Counted from the first letter of the stretch, positions 31,309-42,862 are shown. The stretch is DNA of 64,000 nt from Mycoplasmopsis phocirhinis (GCF_004216495.1 NZ_CP034841.1:620001-684000), one strand, 5' to 3'. The notes: a model not told the origin generated them from the sequence alone. Numbers and translations are program-made.

Positions 31309-31881
31309 ATGATTGCGGTTATAGGTAAAATCGGGGTAGGTAAAACAACTTTTCTAAAGAATAGTGGCTTAGATTTAAACAAAGTTTTTTTTGCTGATAA
31401 ATTTATTGAAAATGAATACCAAAAAAAAGGAATTATTTTTGAACAAATAAAATCAAAAATAGGTATTTTTTTGATTGAAAATGAACAAGTATCAAAAAAA
31501 AGAATTCGTTTATGATTAAACGAAAATAACACTAATATAGACAAATTGGAAAAAATTATATTTCCCGTTATTTTTGATGAGTTAAAAAACGGGAATTATG
31601 CATTTGTTGAGCTTCCGGTGTTGTTTAATAAAAATATTAATTTTTTGCCTTTGTTTTCAGCAGTTTTATGCTTATCTACAAGCGAAAAAAAACGACAAAA
31701 AAATTTGTTTAAACGTAATGTGAATAAATTAACAATTAAAGCATTAGATGCTAAAAACAGCCCGAAAATAGCCAAAATTTCGCTTTTTAGCAAAATAACA
31801 ATTGTGGATATCTATGGAGAAAACTTTTTAAGCACTGAACAAAATAAAAAAAATATAAATTTAGTTCAAGCAATAATCTAA
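31309..31881 (+). CDS. coaE: Dephospho-CoA kinase
   Basis: 190 residues. The last step of CoA synthesis. The P-loop GKIGVGKTTF is at residues 6-15, with DKFIENEYQKKGI, ELPVLFNKNI (dephospho-CoA lid region) and a basic C-terminal part (KKRQKNLFKRN). The sequence is divergent but order and length fit CoaE. It starts directly after the YigZ-like stop. A short hairpin terminator follows. Confidence 0.8.
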
Positions 31882-31895
31882 AATGATTATATTAA

Positions 31896-31918
31896 TGCCA
31901 AAAATTTGGCACATTTTT
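31896..31918 (+). terminator. Hairpin terminator after coaE
   Basis: TGCCAAA pairs with TTTGGCA and is followed by CATTTTTTT. It lies between coaE and the DnaD-like gene, so some read-through is probable. Confidence 0.6.
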
Positions 31919-31933
31919 TTAGAAAGGTATTTC

Positions 31934-32890
31934 ATGAAAAAAGATATTCATCCATATTTTGTTGCTGAAAGTCCATCTATTATCGGTGGCGAAGATTTAA
32001 AAAATCTTCGCAAATTTTATGCTCCAATTTTAGGAGCTGATGCTGTAGTTTTATATGAATATTTAAGAGATTTAGCAATAGAAAAAAATATTAATGAAGT
32101 TTTTCATGATTACCACAATATTACTTATATGTTACGTATGAGTTTAAGTCAATTAAACACAGCAAGATTTTTATTAGAATCAGTATCTTTAATTTCAACT
32201 TATATTGATGATTTTAATCATAAAACATTGTTTGTAATTGAAAAACCACTTGATAGTAAAGGTTTAAAACAAAATATTTTTTTGGCAAATAAATTAATGA
32301 AAATTATAGGTTTTGAAAATTACACGCGAATTCTAGGGAAAGAAAATAATCGTATTTCTCGAATTAAATATCTTAAAGATGCTTCAACTCGTTTTGACGA
32401 AATGTTTGAAATTGGAGATTTAGATTTAAGTTTAAATGAAGAAAAAATTGAAACAAAAACTTCAAAATCAAATCTTGAAATATTAAATGAACAAATTAAA
32501 TTGGATTTAAATAATTTCAATTATTCAAACGTATATGAAGCGATTTTAAAAACTGATACACTTTCATTTTTTAACCAAATTCAAGGTCAAATCCCAACTA
32601 AAAATCTGATAGATTTAGTTAAAAACGCCAAAGAGAATGGTTTTGATGATAAATGTATTAATTTAATTTTCTATTACGCCAACGAAATAAACGGTTATAT
32701 CAATTTTAATTATGTTAATAAAATAATTAAAGATTTAATCAAACAAAAAATAATTTATTTTGAACCATTAGAAATTTATATTGATACGTTAATAAGAGAA
32801 AAAAAGAATATGTTAGTGACAAAAAAAGATTTATTTAAAGCTTCATATTTAGAATCGTTAAGTTCAAAAGAAAGGGTTTATAATAATTAA
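31934..32890 (+). CDS. DnaB/DnaD-like replication initiation membrane protein
   Basis: 318 residues. It begins MKKDIHPYFVAES and has the winged-helix DDBH1-like fold (IIGGEDLKNLRKFYAPILGADAVVLYEYL, about 17-45) followed by a DDBH2-like helical domain (about 190-300), the layout of Firmicute DnaB/DnaD helicase-loading proteins. I chose the ATG at 31934, after AGAAAGG, over earlier in-frame ATGs without a ribosome binding site. It is 4 bp from the DnaI-like gene, the conserved dnaB-dnaI pairing of Bacillus relatives. The pair would load the DnaB helicase encoded at 3.8-5.2 kb. Confidence 0.8.
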   Translation: MKKDIHPYFVAESPSIIGGEDLKNLRKFYAPILGADAVVLYEYLRDLAIEKNINEVFHDYHNITYMLRMSLSQLNTARFLLESVSLISTYIDDFNHKTLFVIEKPLDSKGLKQNIFLANKLMKIIGFENYTRILGKENNRISRIKYLKDASTRFDEMFEIGDLDLSLNEEKIETKTSKSNLEILNEQIKLDLNNFNYSNVYEAILKTDTLSFFNQIQGQIPTKNLIDLVKNAKENGFDDKCINLIFYYANEINGYINFNYVNKIIKDLIKQKIIYFEPLEIYIDTLIREKKNMLVTKKDLFKASYLESLSSKERVYNN

Positions 32891-32894
32891 TATT

Positions 32895-33767
32895 ATGGCC
32901 AAAAACCTTGATATAAATAAATATTCGCTTAACAAAGATGAGTTTAATCAACAAGTAGATAATTTAGCGAGAAGTTCACTAAAATTACAAGTTATTTTAC
33001 ATCAATATCAGGTTACAAATGATGAATTTGTGAATAATATTGTTAAGTTTATAGATTTAAAAGAATATCTAGAAAACCCCGAACATTGTTTTTTTGGTTA
33101 CGAGATATTTCGCGATGAAAAAAATGTTTTGCGTTTTAAAAAAATTCCCGCTAATAAAGAAATTGCTGAACTAATGAGTATTCAAAACAATCTTTGATTA
33201 AGTGATATTTCAAACAATAACGTAAATTTAAGGTTAAACAAAACAACAATTGTTTCTGAAAAACAAAGTGAATTAGAAAACAGATTTAATTTAATTCAAA
33301 AAACTTTAGGAACTCAAGATAATATAAAACTTAAAGGTGTTTATGCATTTAGCAATGATATATTACATAATTCAAAATTAGCACAAGCTTTTGCAAATGA
33401 ATTAGCAATTGCGAATATTAAAGTTATTTATATTAAAACCCAAGATTTATTTAAAAAGTTAATCTCTGGTTTTGAAGACAATATGAGTCAAAATTCACAA
33501 ATTATATCAATATTAGAACGTAGTGATGTTTTAATTTTAGATGAAATGGGCAACGAATCTACTAATTCATGATTTTTATTTGAGGTTATTTCACAAATTT
33601 TATCAAGACGTTTAGATCTAGGTAAATTAAATATATTTTTTAGCAACTTATCAATTAATCAATTGTCTTCTTATTACTTAAACCATCGCGCTTTAAAAGC
33701 TGAAAAACATAAAATTTTAGCCCTTATTCAAAAAATTCAAGACTGCACAATTGAAATAAATTTTTAA
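32895..33767 (+). CDS. DnaI-like helicase loader with degenerate P-loop
   Basis: 290 residues. N-terminal helical domain (about 1-135), then an AAA+ core. Alignment to the DnaI pattern is clear around KGVYAF...KLAQAFANELA and VLILDEMGNESTNSWF (Walker B, about 211-226), but the Walker A segment at about 152-161 reads SNDILHNSK instead of G-x4-GK-T/S. ATP binding is therefore doubtful. Typical downstream residues of the sensor region (IFFSNLSINQL) are kept, so the fold is probably intact. It is 4 bp downstream of the DnaD-like gene and followed by a strong terminator. Confidence 0.75.
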
Positions 33768-33784
33768 TTTAACCAATAAAATAA

Positions 33785-34118
<334 letters not shown>

Positions 34119-34142
34119 TCCCGAGTTTCCAAGTTGCAAATT

Positions 34143-34189
34143 AAAAAATTCCGTAAATACCTCATTTTAAGGTACTTTCGGAATTTTTT
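34143..34189 (-). terminator. Transposase terminator inside IS copy 2
   Basis: Same AAAAAATTCCG/CGGAATTTTTT hairpin as in copy 1, after the transposase stop. It may shield the lysS remnant from transposase transcription. Confidence 0.6.
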
Positions 34190-35843
34190 ATAATTTAATT
34201 ACATTGTAATTTTTGATTGATTGTTCAATTAATTCATATAACATTGTTTCCTTTTCATTATCAGTATTTTCAATGTTGTATTCGTTAATAATTTTGTTAT
34301 CAATTAAAATTTGAATTTTTTCGGCATTTTTGATAGCGTCTACATAATTGGAAATTGAATAATTTTTGTCTATTTTTGTTTGTTTTTTAACATATTTATT
34401 CAAAATATTTAAACCATACTGTAATAAAACCAATGAAATAAAGCATAAAGTAATATAACCTTCAATATGATTTTCACTCCAAACATACATAGGTCTAATT
34501 TTTAAACAATTTTTTAAATTTCTAAAATTATTTTCAATTTGTCATTGTTTTTGATATAAATCAACAATATCTAATGGCTTAAGATCTGTTCTTGAAGTTT
34601 CATACACATAATAACCATCAAATTGTTCATCTTCACTAATTTTTTCTAAATCTAATTGATAATAAGAAGTTGCTCCAATTTTTTTAAAAAATTTATGCTT
34701 TTTGGCAGCTATTAAATCTGTTTCAATTACTCTACCATTTTTTTGTTTTTTATTGAAAATTTCAATTAGTTGCATACGATCATTAAAATCTTTTGCTGCT
34801 CGTTTTTTACTATGGGTCATTATTTGTCTTCTTTTATGACCGTTGAATCGTTTGTTTTTTCACAGCGACATGAATTCTATTTCTTTATATTTAAAATCTT
34901 TGTTTACACGAATATAATCGTTTTGGTTAATTGTGTATTCTTTTCTTTGTTTTGTACTAGATTTCAAACGATAAGAGAGTATGTAATCTATGTTTAAAGA
35001 TTCTAAAAAGCGTATGTTGCGGTTTGTGCTCATTCCTCTATCCGCGACAATTGTTACATTTTTTATATTATAAATATCCCGTATTTCCAATATAAAAGGT
35101 ATAAAAGTGTTCATATCAGCAGTATTTCCTTTGAATATTTTGAAATGAAATGGAATTCCATTACAATCAGTAATCATTCCAATTACTATTTGATCTTCTT
35201 TAAATTTTCCGTCTTTTGAATAACCAGGATATCTCAATCCTTTTCTCGCAAAACTTTCAAAATATACTGTTGTTGAGTCATATCACAACACTTCAATATC
35301 ACGGCTAGCATTTGAAGTTAATGAGTTATTTAATTGTTTTAAAATTTCATTTTTATTATTGGTTACATAATCTAAACTATTATAAAAAGTAGATTTTTTG
35401 AAGTCATTATTGAAATCATAAAGATGTTTTTGTTGATACATTTTGATCAAACTATCTTGGTTGATGATCCGTGAAGTGATTATATATTTAGCAATATCTA
35501 AAAGATTTTTTGATTTGCTTTTTTCACACAATTTGAAAGGGTTGATTTTATCACATAATTCATATAATGCTTTTATACCAAAATTTTGTTTTCGGATTTC
35601 TTTTTTAGATTGAACTAAAACCTCCTTTACTTTTGATAATATCTTTTCTTTATTTCATTCAGTATTTCAATCAGCACACGCAACCTTAAGGGCGTTTATA
35701 GGGTCTAGATTTAAAGTTTTTAATGTTTCTAAATTACCAATTCCAATTGATTTTTTATAACCTTTTCCAAATCCAGCCGGTATTGCGACCGAGACATATG
35801 TTTTATCTTTTCTTTTTGATTGTGTTATAACCCATTTTTCCAT
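34188..35843 (-). CDS. IS1634-family transposase, copy 2
   Basis: 551 residues, full length, with the same DDE residues (Asp190, Asp268, Glu437) as copy 1. Differences from copy 1 are a handful of substitutions, for example NEKETML in place of NQNETML near the C-terminus and RTDLKPLD in place of RIDLKPLD. Both copies therefore look functional and recently duplicated. Confidence 0.93.
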
Positions 35844-35983
35844 AGTTAAATTATATCATATTTACAATGTAATTTTGTAATTTAAAAAAATTTTTTTATA
35901 CTTTAGTATAAAGATGGCGAAAAACGCTAAAAAATGACCCCTAACTTGGAAACTCGGGATAAAATTGGTTTATATAACGAATA

Positions 35984-36010
35984 ACAAAAAAGCGCATTTG
36001 CGCTTTTTGT
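35984..36010. terminator. Terminator next to the IS copy 2 right end
   Basis: AAAAAGCGCA pairs with TGCGCTTTTT, with A- and T-runs on both sides. It ends the minus-strand transcript of the rbgA cluster just before the IS element. Confidence 0.85.
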
Positions 36011-36018
36011 ATTATTTA

Positions 36019-36483
36019 TTATTCTTTTATATCTTCATTTTTATCTAAATTGGTTTTAGATATTTTTTCAACTTGTTCTTTAAATTCATTATCGTTTATT
36101 GGCAATAAATATCTATTCGGGTAACCTTTAAATGAAAGACGTAGTCAAATTTTTATTAATGGTCTCAATTCGCTAACATTTGTGCCTTTAATAACTTTAC
36201 TTAAAATACTAATAAATAAAACATTAACAATGAATCATCATAAAGAAACAATAAAAATAACAATTAATAAAACTAAACCTCAAACTCGATTTGCTGAAGG
36301 TTGAACATCTTTAGCTCTTATAAGAGCATATGAAATAATGCCAATTAAAAAACCAATAATTAAAACTAGCAATGTCGAAGATTGAATTGAAAGCATGGTT
36401 CGTGATTTAAAATGTTCGGCATTTTTATCAATAACCTTTTCTCATGTGTCTATTTTTTGTTCTAATGTGTACTTTTTTTTCAT
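36019..36483 (-). CDS. Hypothetical two-helix membrane protein
   Basis: 154 residues. A basic N-terminal stretch (MKKKYTLEQKIDTWEKVIDK) is followed by membrane helices at about 36-57 and 70-97. The C-terminal part is cytosol-like and charged (KIWLRLSFKGYPNRYLLPI, then Glu/Lys-rich). I recognise no family. AGGAGAT precedes the start. It lies 8 bp after rbgA and is probably the last gene of that operon. Confidence 0.7.
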
Positions 36484-36491
36484 TTTATCTC

Positions 36492-37355
36492 CTAATCATA
36501 AGTAACATTTTTTAGGTTTCGCACTCAATTCAGGAAAAATTTATATGTGCGATTTAAATCCAATTTATTATTGAATTTAAAACCCTTTCGCATTGCTAAA
36601 AGTGAAAAAATATTATATTTATCTATATCATTTAGCTGTGAATAAATACTAATATCAACACCTAATTCATCTTTAAATTTAAAAGGATAATATTGATGAA
36701 TAATACTTAAAAATGAATTAGCTAAAAACATAATCGGAAATATTTTTGTTTCTATTGAACCTATCATCGCTAATTTGGCTGCTGCTTGTTGGTCTTCTAA
36801 TTTTGGAATTAAAATTCCGGGTGTATCCATAAAATAAAAATTATCAATATTTACTCATTGTTTAGTTTTTGTGACTCCAGGAAAATTAGCAACTTTTAAT
36901 GATTTTTTTTGACTTAATAAATTGATTAATGTGCTTTTACCAGCATTAGGTATTCCTAAAACAAACGCTTTAATTTTTGAGTTTAATAAACCTTTTTCTT
37001 TATCACGTAGTACTTTTGGTTTAGTGATTTTTTGAATATTACTCAGTATTATTGAACGACTTTTTTGTTTTCTTAAATCTAGTCACAATAAGTTTGAACC
37101 TTTAAATCGTTGTTCAATAATTGACTTTTTGTTTTTATCCATTAAATCACTTTTAGTGATAATAAATAATCTGGGTTTATGCGGTGAGATTGTGTCAAAA
37201 TCTTCATTGTAACTACTAATAGGACAACGGGCGTCTAATACAATTAAAAATATATCAGCAATGTTCGCATTTGTTTTTATCTCTCGCATTCCTTTAGCCA
37301 TATGACCGGGATATCAATTAATTAAGTTTTTATGTTCTTGAGAAATTTTTAACAC
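36492..37355 (-). CDS. rbgA: Ribosome biogenesis GTPase RbgA (YlqF)
   Basis: 287 residues. A circularly permuted GTPase for late 50S assembly. It shows INWYPGHMAKGMRE (the invariant YPGHMAK N-terminus), VLDARCPISS, ITKSDL (G4), GIPNAGKSTLIN (G1) and DTPGIL (G3). The start is taken as GTG at 37355: GGAGG lies 4 bp upstream, and the GTG overlaps the TAG stop of the preceding gene (TAGTG). No in-frame ATG gives the conserved N-terminus. Confidence 0.92.
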
Positions 37356-37585
37356 TAATCCTCCTCAATTTTTTTACTAAACATCAAAGCATTAAGTTGA
37401 GCTTCAAGATTTTGGTTTTTGGTTATTTCATTAGTTAAATTGTTAGTTAAAAGATTGATTTTTGTTTCGCTTTCATTCAGCAAAAATATCAAATCATCAA
37501 CAATTGCTGTAACTTCTAAAACACTAAAACCATTAAATTCGCGACTAACATTTTGAAATTTTTTTAAAACATCTTCTTTATTCAT
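37355..37585 (-). CDS. Small DivIVA/GpsB-like coiled-coil protein
   Basis: 76 residues. An N-terminal helical stretch (KEDVLKKFQNVSREFNGFSVLEVTAIVDDLIFLL) resembles the lipid-binding head of DivIVA/GpsB, followed by a coiled coil (about 36-70, with Leu, Ile and Asn heptads). Start at 37585 is chosen because GGAGATAAG precedes it. Cell-division or polarity function is only a guess from this resemblance. It overlaps the upstream methyltransferase by 8 bp and the rbgA start by 3. Confidence 0.55.
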   Translation of the reverse strand: MNKEDVLKKFQNVSREFNGFSVLEVTAIVDDLIFLLNESETKINLLTNNLTNEITKNQNLEAQLNALMFSKKIEED

Positions 37586-38300
37586 TCTTATCTCCATTAT
37601 ATGTATTATTCAAAATAATACCTGCAGCAACTGCTACGTTAAGACTTTCAAATTTAATTGGAATATGAATTTTTTCACTGGCAAAAGAATATATTTTTTT
37701 ATTAACCCCATGCCCTTCATTACCAAAAACAATAACCTTATTTAATCCGGGATATAGGACTTTATTGTATATTTTTGAGTCTTTATCCAGTGTGGTTATG
37801 TATATTTTATTGTCTAGAGCCAAGTTTTTAATTTGAATTATTGGATCATCATATTCAATAATATTTATTTTGAATAGTGCGCCTTGTGATGAACGAATAA
37901 TTTTTGGATTATATACATTAACATTTGTAAATATGGTGTCATAGCCAAAGGCTACTGCGCTACGAATAATTGTTCCTATATTACCTGGGTCTTGAACATT
38001 ATCACAAAAAACAATATTAGTTCCAATAGTATTATTTAAATTTTTTTCGCAAAGTGCAACATAACCTTCGGGGGATTTGGTACTCGTTATTGCTTTCAAT
38101 ACATTCTCAGTAATTTTTATTGAATTTTTAAAAATATTACTATTATTTAATTCAAATATGTATTTAATTTCAACATTATTATTTATTGCTTCAACGATGA
38201 TATTTTTACCTTCAATTACAAAATATGTTTTGTCACCTTTTAATATTTTTTTTACTTGTTTAATCAATTTGTTTTGTGTGCTAGAAATAAAATTATCCAT
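37578..38300 (-). CDS. TrmH/RlmB-family SPOUT rRNA methyltransferase
   Basis: 240 residues. An N-terminal substrate-binding domain (FISSTQNKLIKQVKKILKGDKTYFVIEGKNIIVEA) is followed by a SPOUT domain with motif 1 DPGNIGTIIRSAVAFG, motif 2 IVFGNEGHGV and motif 3 IPIKFESLNVAVAAGIIL, all typical of 2'-O-ribose methyltransferases acting on 23S rRNA (or tRNA Gm18). The start at 38300 follows GGAGAATATTG; an earlier in-frame ATG has no ribosome binding site and would overlap trmL far more. Substrate unknown. Confidence 0.88.
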   Translation of the reverse strand: MDNFISSTQNKLIKQVKKILKGDKTYFVIEGKNIIVEAINNNVEIKYIFELNNSNIFKNSIKITENVLKAITSTKSPEGYVALCEKNLNNTIGTNIVFCDNVQDPGNIGTIIRSAVAFGYDTIFTNVNVYNPKIIRSSQGALFKINIIEYDDPIIQIKNLALDNKIYITTLDKDSKIYNKVLYPGLNKVIVFGNEGHGVNKKIYSFASEKIHIPIKFESLNVAVAAGIILNNTYNGDKNE

Positions 38301-38823
38301 CAATATTCTCCAAGTAATTTTTGCCTTTTTGCGTTTCAAAAACACTTAAACCACCAAAATTCAATTGTCGCATAATTTCATAACCAACGATTGAAACACA
38401 GTTAGCCAAATTTAAACTTCGCATTTCTGAAATCATAGGAATACGCAAACAATAATCAATATTATTTTGAAGAATTTTTTTATCAATACCAGAAGATTCA
38501 CGACCGAACATAATTCATATCTCGCCATCCTGTTTAGCAATTTGCGAAAAATTTGGTTCAACATAAGTTTTTAGTCCATACCTTGAAATATATCAAATTT
38601 TTTTGTCGTGATATTTTTTGTAAAAACCTTCATAACTACCGTGAACTTCGTGCTGAATATCACTTAATAATCTGCCCGCCGCTGGTCGAGATAATTTATT
38701 GGGCAATAATTCAAAACCTAACGGTTTTATAATATGTAATTTGGCTCCTAAAGCATAGCATGTACGAATAATATTACCTGTATTCGGACATATTTCAGGT
38801 TGATATAAAACAATATTTAACAT
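38293..38823 (-). CDS. trmL: tRNA (cytidine/uridine-34-2'-O)-methyltransferase TrmL
   Basis: 176 residues, close to the family's ~155-165. It shows [22 protein letters not shown] (motif 1), [11 protein letters not shown] (motif 2) and [23 protein letters not shown] (motif 3), the SPOUT pattern of TrmL, which modifies the wobble base of tRNA-Leu. Two in-frame UGA-Trp codons. It overlaps the TrmH-like gene by 8 bp. Confidence 0.93.
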
Positions 38824-38926
38824 ATGGCTCCTTTTACATTAATATTTTAGCAAATTAGTTGTTATGATTTTAGATTAATACATTAACAAACACTTACAAT
38901 TAAAAAGTGCTAATTTAAGTAAAAAA

Positions 38927-38948
38927 TAAACCAGGAATTCCTGGTTTA
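38927..38948 (-). terminator. Terminator after tig
   Basis: TAAACCAGG pairs with CCTGGTTTA around AATT, followed on the minus strand by TTTTTT. It is directly downstream of the tig stop. Confidence 0.8.
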
Positions 38949-38950
38949 AA

Positions 38951-40432
38951 TTATTCAGATTTTGGATCTTCGCTTTGTTCACTTAATTCTTGTTCTTTTT
39001 CTTTCTCTTTAGCTTGTTTTAATTCTTCAGCTCTTTTTGTTCATTCTTCAGCAATTTTAGCTAGATTGTCGTTTAATTCTTGCTCAATTTTAACTAATTT
39101 TTTACCTTTTTCAGCATCAGCTTTTAATAAAAGTGCTGTTAGGTTTCTCCTATCAATTAAACGAGAATTAATTGATTTTTTGTTGTTCTCATCATTTAAA
39201 AAGTATAATTTAATAAAGGCAGCTGGCAAACCTGTAGAAGCAACGGTGGCATTAATAAATGCATTTAATTCTTGCTCAGTTGGCTCATTATTTTCAGTGG
39301 CAACTTCTTTAATTAAATGTTGAGCTATTAAAGCAAATTTAATGTTTTGTTTTTCTTCATCAAAAACAAGTTTTTTAAATTCAGCTTCTGTTTTGCCTAG
39401 AACTTTTAAATATTCATCAAATTTAATTTCTTGTTGTTTTAATTGAGCTATAACTTCTTTTAATTTTGCATCAGCTTGGTGTGCTACTAAACGATCATTT
39501 AAAGAAATTTCATTTTTTTCTAGAACTGCTGCCACATATTTATCTAAAAAATCGCTTAAACTTAATTCAACATTATTGTTTAGCAAAATTCATTTTAATG
39601 AGTCTTTTGCTTCAACAACTGTTCTTGCAGCTCCTGCTCTAAGTAAAGAAACATTTTCGTCAGTTAATTTGATTTCTTCAGGTCTTTTAGCCTCAACTAT
39701 TTCAACATCAAATGTTGCTTTTTGACCAGCTAATTTATCTACAGGATATTCTTTTGGAAAAGTCACAACCACTTCACCTTTATAGCCCACAGGTTTACCC
39801 ATCAATTGTTCTTCAAAAGTATCTATAAACGTTTTTGAACCTAATTTTAAATCAAAATTCTTAGCTTCCCCGCCATCAAAAGCTTCTTCATTTACAAAGC
39901 CTTTGTAGTTTAGGGTAACAGTATCGCCCAATTTTGTTTTTTCTTTACCTTTCAAAGGAACTTGTAAAGCGTTTGCATTTAATTTTTCTTGAATATATGT
40001 GTCAATGTTTTCCTTTGTTGTTTTAGGCAAATCAAATTTAACATTAATATTTTCAAATGAAAGTCTAGAAAAATCAACGTCTAATGGATAAACAATAGAA
40101 ATTTCAACTTCTTCATCACTAATTTTTTTGATATCAGTTAGTGGTGTTACATTAATAATTTTGTCATTTTCTTTTTGTAATTCTTCAAAAATTGATTTTA
40201 GATTAGCGTTTAAATATTTATTAATTGATTGTTCATAAATCGCAGGTTTTGAAATGTGTTTTTTTGCAATATTTGCCGGAACTTTCCCTTTTCTAAAACC
40301 GTCTAATTTAAGATTTTTCATTAATTCTTGTGTTGCTTTTTCTTGTAAATCACTTCATTCAACACCCGATAAAACAATTTTTTTACTGATTTCACATTTT
40401 TTATGATCAACAGTAATATTTTTGTTTGACAT
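38951..40432 (-). CDS. tig: Trigger factor
   Basis: 493 residues, longer than the usual ~430-480. The ribosome-docking loop GFRKGKVPANI is at about residues 43-54. The PPIase domain follows (about 155-245) with TLNYKGFVNEEAFDGGEAKNF and VTFPKEYPVDKLAGQKATFDVEI, then a helical C-terminal chaperone domain. The end is a Lys/Glu-rich coiled segment (KRAEELKQAKEKEKEQELSEQ) that may be lineage-specific. It folds nascent chains at the tunnel exit. Confidence 0.95.
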
Positions 40433-40584
40433 ATTTTCTCCTTGTATTGTATTTAATATTTAATATATATATTGTATTATAAAATTAATTTTTTTCACTT
40501 CAATTTGTTTATTGCTAAATATCAATCAATTGCAAGTTTAAAACTTAAAAAATATTTATAATAATTAAATTATGGAGGAAACAA

Positions 40585-41823
40585 ATGGCTAAACACAAAA
40601 AATCAAAAGTAATTTCAGGTTTAATGATTGCTACAACAGTTATTGGAGTAGGTTCGTATTTTATTTATAAATATGTTTTAAAAGACAAGTTTTTCAATAA
40701 AAACACTCACAAAAGTGACAAAATTTCAAAAACTGAGCAACCAAAAAAACCGATTTTAGATAATGATGTAAAATTAAGTGCTGATACCAAAATACAAATT
40801 TATAAACCTAATAACGTAAATCGAATTGGCCACTGAAACATTTTAAATTTTGGAGGCAAAGGTAGTGAAAAGGGAAATATTAAAGTTAATGCAATCGCAC
40901 AAGCAATTTATAAAACTAAATTAGACATAGTTGGTTTAACTGAAATAAATTATGCCGATGGAAATAAAGTTGAGCGAATTACCAAATCTCTTAATGAATT
41001 AAGTGAAGAACAATTTAATGATGTTATACAACCTCAAAACGATTCAAATCCAAAATCGAGCAATGCTACTAAAGAAGTAGTTGCAATATTGTATAACACC
41101 CAAAAATATAAATTAATAAGAAGTGGAAGTTTCAACATTACCAAAAATAATTATAGTTATAAAAGACCACCTTTTGGAGCTCTTTTCGAAGATTTAAACA
41201 ATCACAAAAAAATAATAACTTTTTTTGCTCATTTAGATTCACCTGGTACTAGAAAACAAAAAAATGATGAACACCCACAAGAAATAGATAGTGAATATAG
41301 AGAACAAGGTTCACAAGAAATTTTTGAAGCGAATAATATTGAAAACGCCTTTAAATTTTTCCAAAAATGAGATTCTGATGCTAGCATAATTTTTGGAGGT
41401 GATACAAACATTAAAACTAAAAATCATTCAATTTTTGAAAATAACGAGTTTTATGACAGCTATTATAAAAATATCAAAGCAGATAAAACCAAAAAAAAAC
41501 CCAGCCAACAATATGAATATTACGAAACAAGTTTAGGTATAACACCTAGTTATGCTAACGCTTACGACAAAATTTTATTTAAAGAAAAAAACAATTTAAA
41601 CATTTTAGATGAAGATGAAAAAAGTATTTATGCTGACGAAAAATACCGTAATTCTTGATTTAAATTAGATTTAATCAATGTTTTTAATAATGGTTTTTAT
41701 GATAAATCATATTATCAAAAATTATGAGTTCAATACGAAAAAACTGCGTGACCTAAAGATTATGATGTTATTCGTTCAAAAATCAGTGATCACACTTTGG
41801 TTTGAATCGATTATGTTAATTAA
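40585..41823 (+). CDS. mnuA: Membrane-anchored nuclease, MnuA type
   Basis: 412 residues. An N-terminal membrane anchor (about 11-28) follows a short basic end (MAKHKKSKV). The exonuclease-endonuclease-phosphatase domain covers about 85-410, with HWNILNFGG (metal-binding N), DIVGLTEINY (Glu), FFAHLDSPG, IFGGDTNIK (G-D-x-N) and SDHTLVW (the terminal S-D-H). The same layout is seen in mycoplasma surface nucleases that degrade host DNA, including neutrophil traps, to supply nucleotides. GGAGG precedes the start. Several UGA-Trp codons are present. Confidence 0.9.
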
Positions 41824-41864
41824 CAAAAAAGTCTATACATACTGGTTTTAAAAGTTATACAGAT

Positions 41865-41888
41865 AAGCAAGCAAAATTGCTTTTTTTT
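41865..41888 (+). terminator. Terminator after mnuA
   Basis: AAGCAA pairs with TTGCTT and is followed by a run of eight T. Confidence 0.75.
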
Positions 41889-41938
41889 AATTTAATATAT
41901 AATAAATTTATTATCATACTACAAAACAAGGAGAATAT

Positions 41939-42862
41939 ATGATAAAAAATAAAAAATATATGTTTGCTATTGATTTGGATGGCACTTTGCTTAAATCAAG
42001 TGCAGATGGTTCCATTCACGAAAAATCATTAGAAGCAATAAAAAAGGCAAGAGAATTAGGTCATATCGTTGTTTTAATCACTGGTAGACCTTGAAGATCT
42101 ACGCGCCCAATTTATAAAACATTAGGTCTAGACACAGTAGTAACTAATTATAATGGTGCGCAAATCCACAACCCTAGTGATGAAAATTTTATCCCTTTAA
42201 TCAAATATCTTAATCTAAATGAAATGCTTTATATTTTAGGTGATCCAAAAGTTAAAGAAGAAATAACAAATATTGCAATTGAAGGACCGGGCTGAGTTCA
42301 ACTGCAAAAACGAGATTTAGCAATGGAACAAGTTTTCGGTTTTAGAGAAAACCCAAAATTTCATGTGGGTTTAGATTTTACAAAAATTCCCTTAAAGCCA
42401 ACAGGAATTATCTTTGATGTTAAACCAACCACTAATCCCGATGATTTAAGAGATTATCTTCGTGCTAAATATGGTGATTTAGGTGAGTTTTCTTACTGGT
42501 CAAAAGGCGAAGGTTTAACACCAGTTTTTGATATTACTAATGTCTCTGTAAATAAAGGTCGTGCAATTTCGTTATTGAGCCGTTATTATAATATACCACT
42601 AGAAAATATTGTCGCTTTTGGAGATGGACATAATGATATTCCAATGTTTAAAGTTGCTAAAATAGCCGTTGCAATGAAAAATGCACCTGAACCTGTCAAA
42701 AAACACGCAACAGTGCGTCTAAACAAAAAAAACACTGAAGGTGGAGTTGGACATTACATTAATAAATTTTTGGACAACCCTGAAGAAGAATTACAAAAAA
42801 GTCTTAAAGTGCGTGAAAAAATTAGAAAAAGTAAATATTTTGACCCTGAAGCCGAACAATAA
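41939..42862 (+). CDS. Cof-type HAD-IIB phosphatase
   Basis: 307 residues. HAD motifs: DLDGTLL (about 12-18), LITGRP (motif II with Thr), KGRAISLLSRYYNI (Lys motif III) and FGDGHNDIPMF (motif IV). A C2-type cap domain lies between. Sugar-phosphate or flavin-phosphate substrates are likely for the family. It overlaps rnhC by one base (TAATG). Confidence 0.92.

Larger units (their letters stand above)
34119..35959 (-). mobile_element. IS1634-like insertion sequence, copy 2
   Basis: 1841 bp with perfect 17-bp terminal inverted repeats (TCCCGAGTTTCCAAGTT and its complement). Same orientation as copy 1, exactly 20,994 bp away, and collinear with it. The left flank is lysS coding sequence, and the right flank is the non-coding region before a terminator. 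No direct repeat joins the two flanks. Beyond the right repeat both copies share TAAAA, possibly a target preference. Confidence 0.93.
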
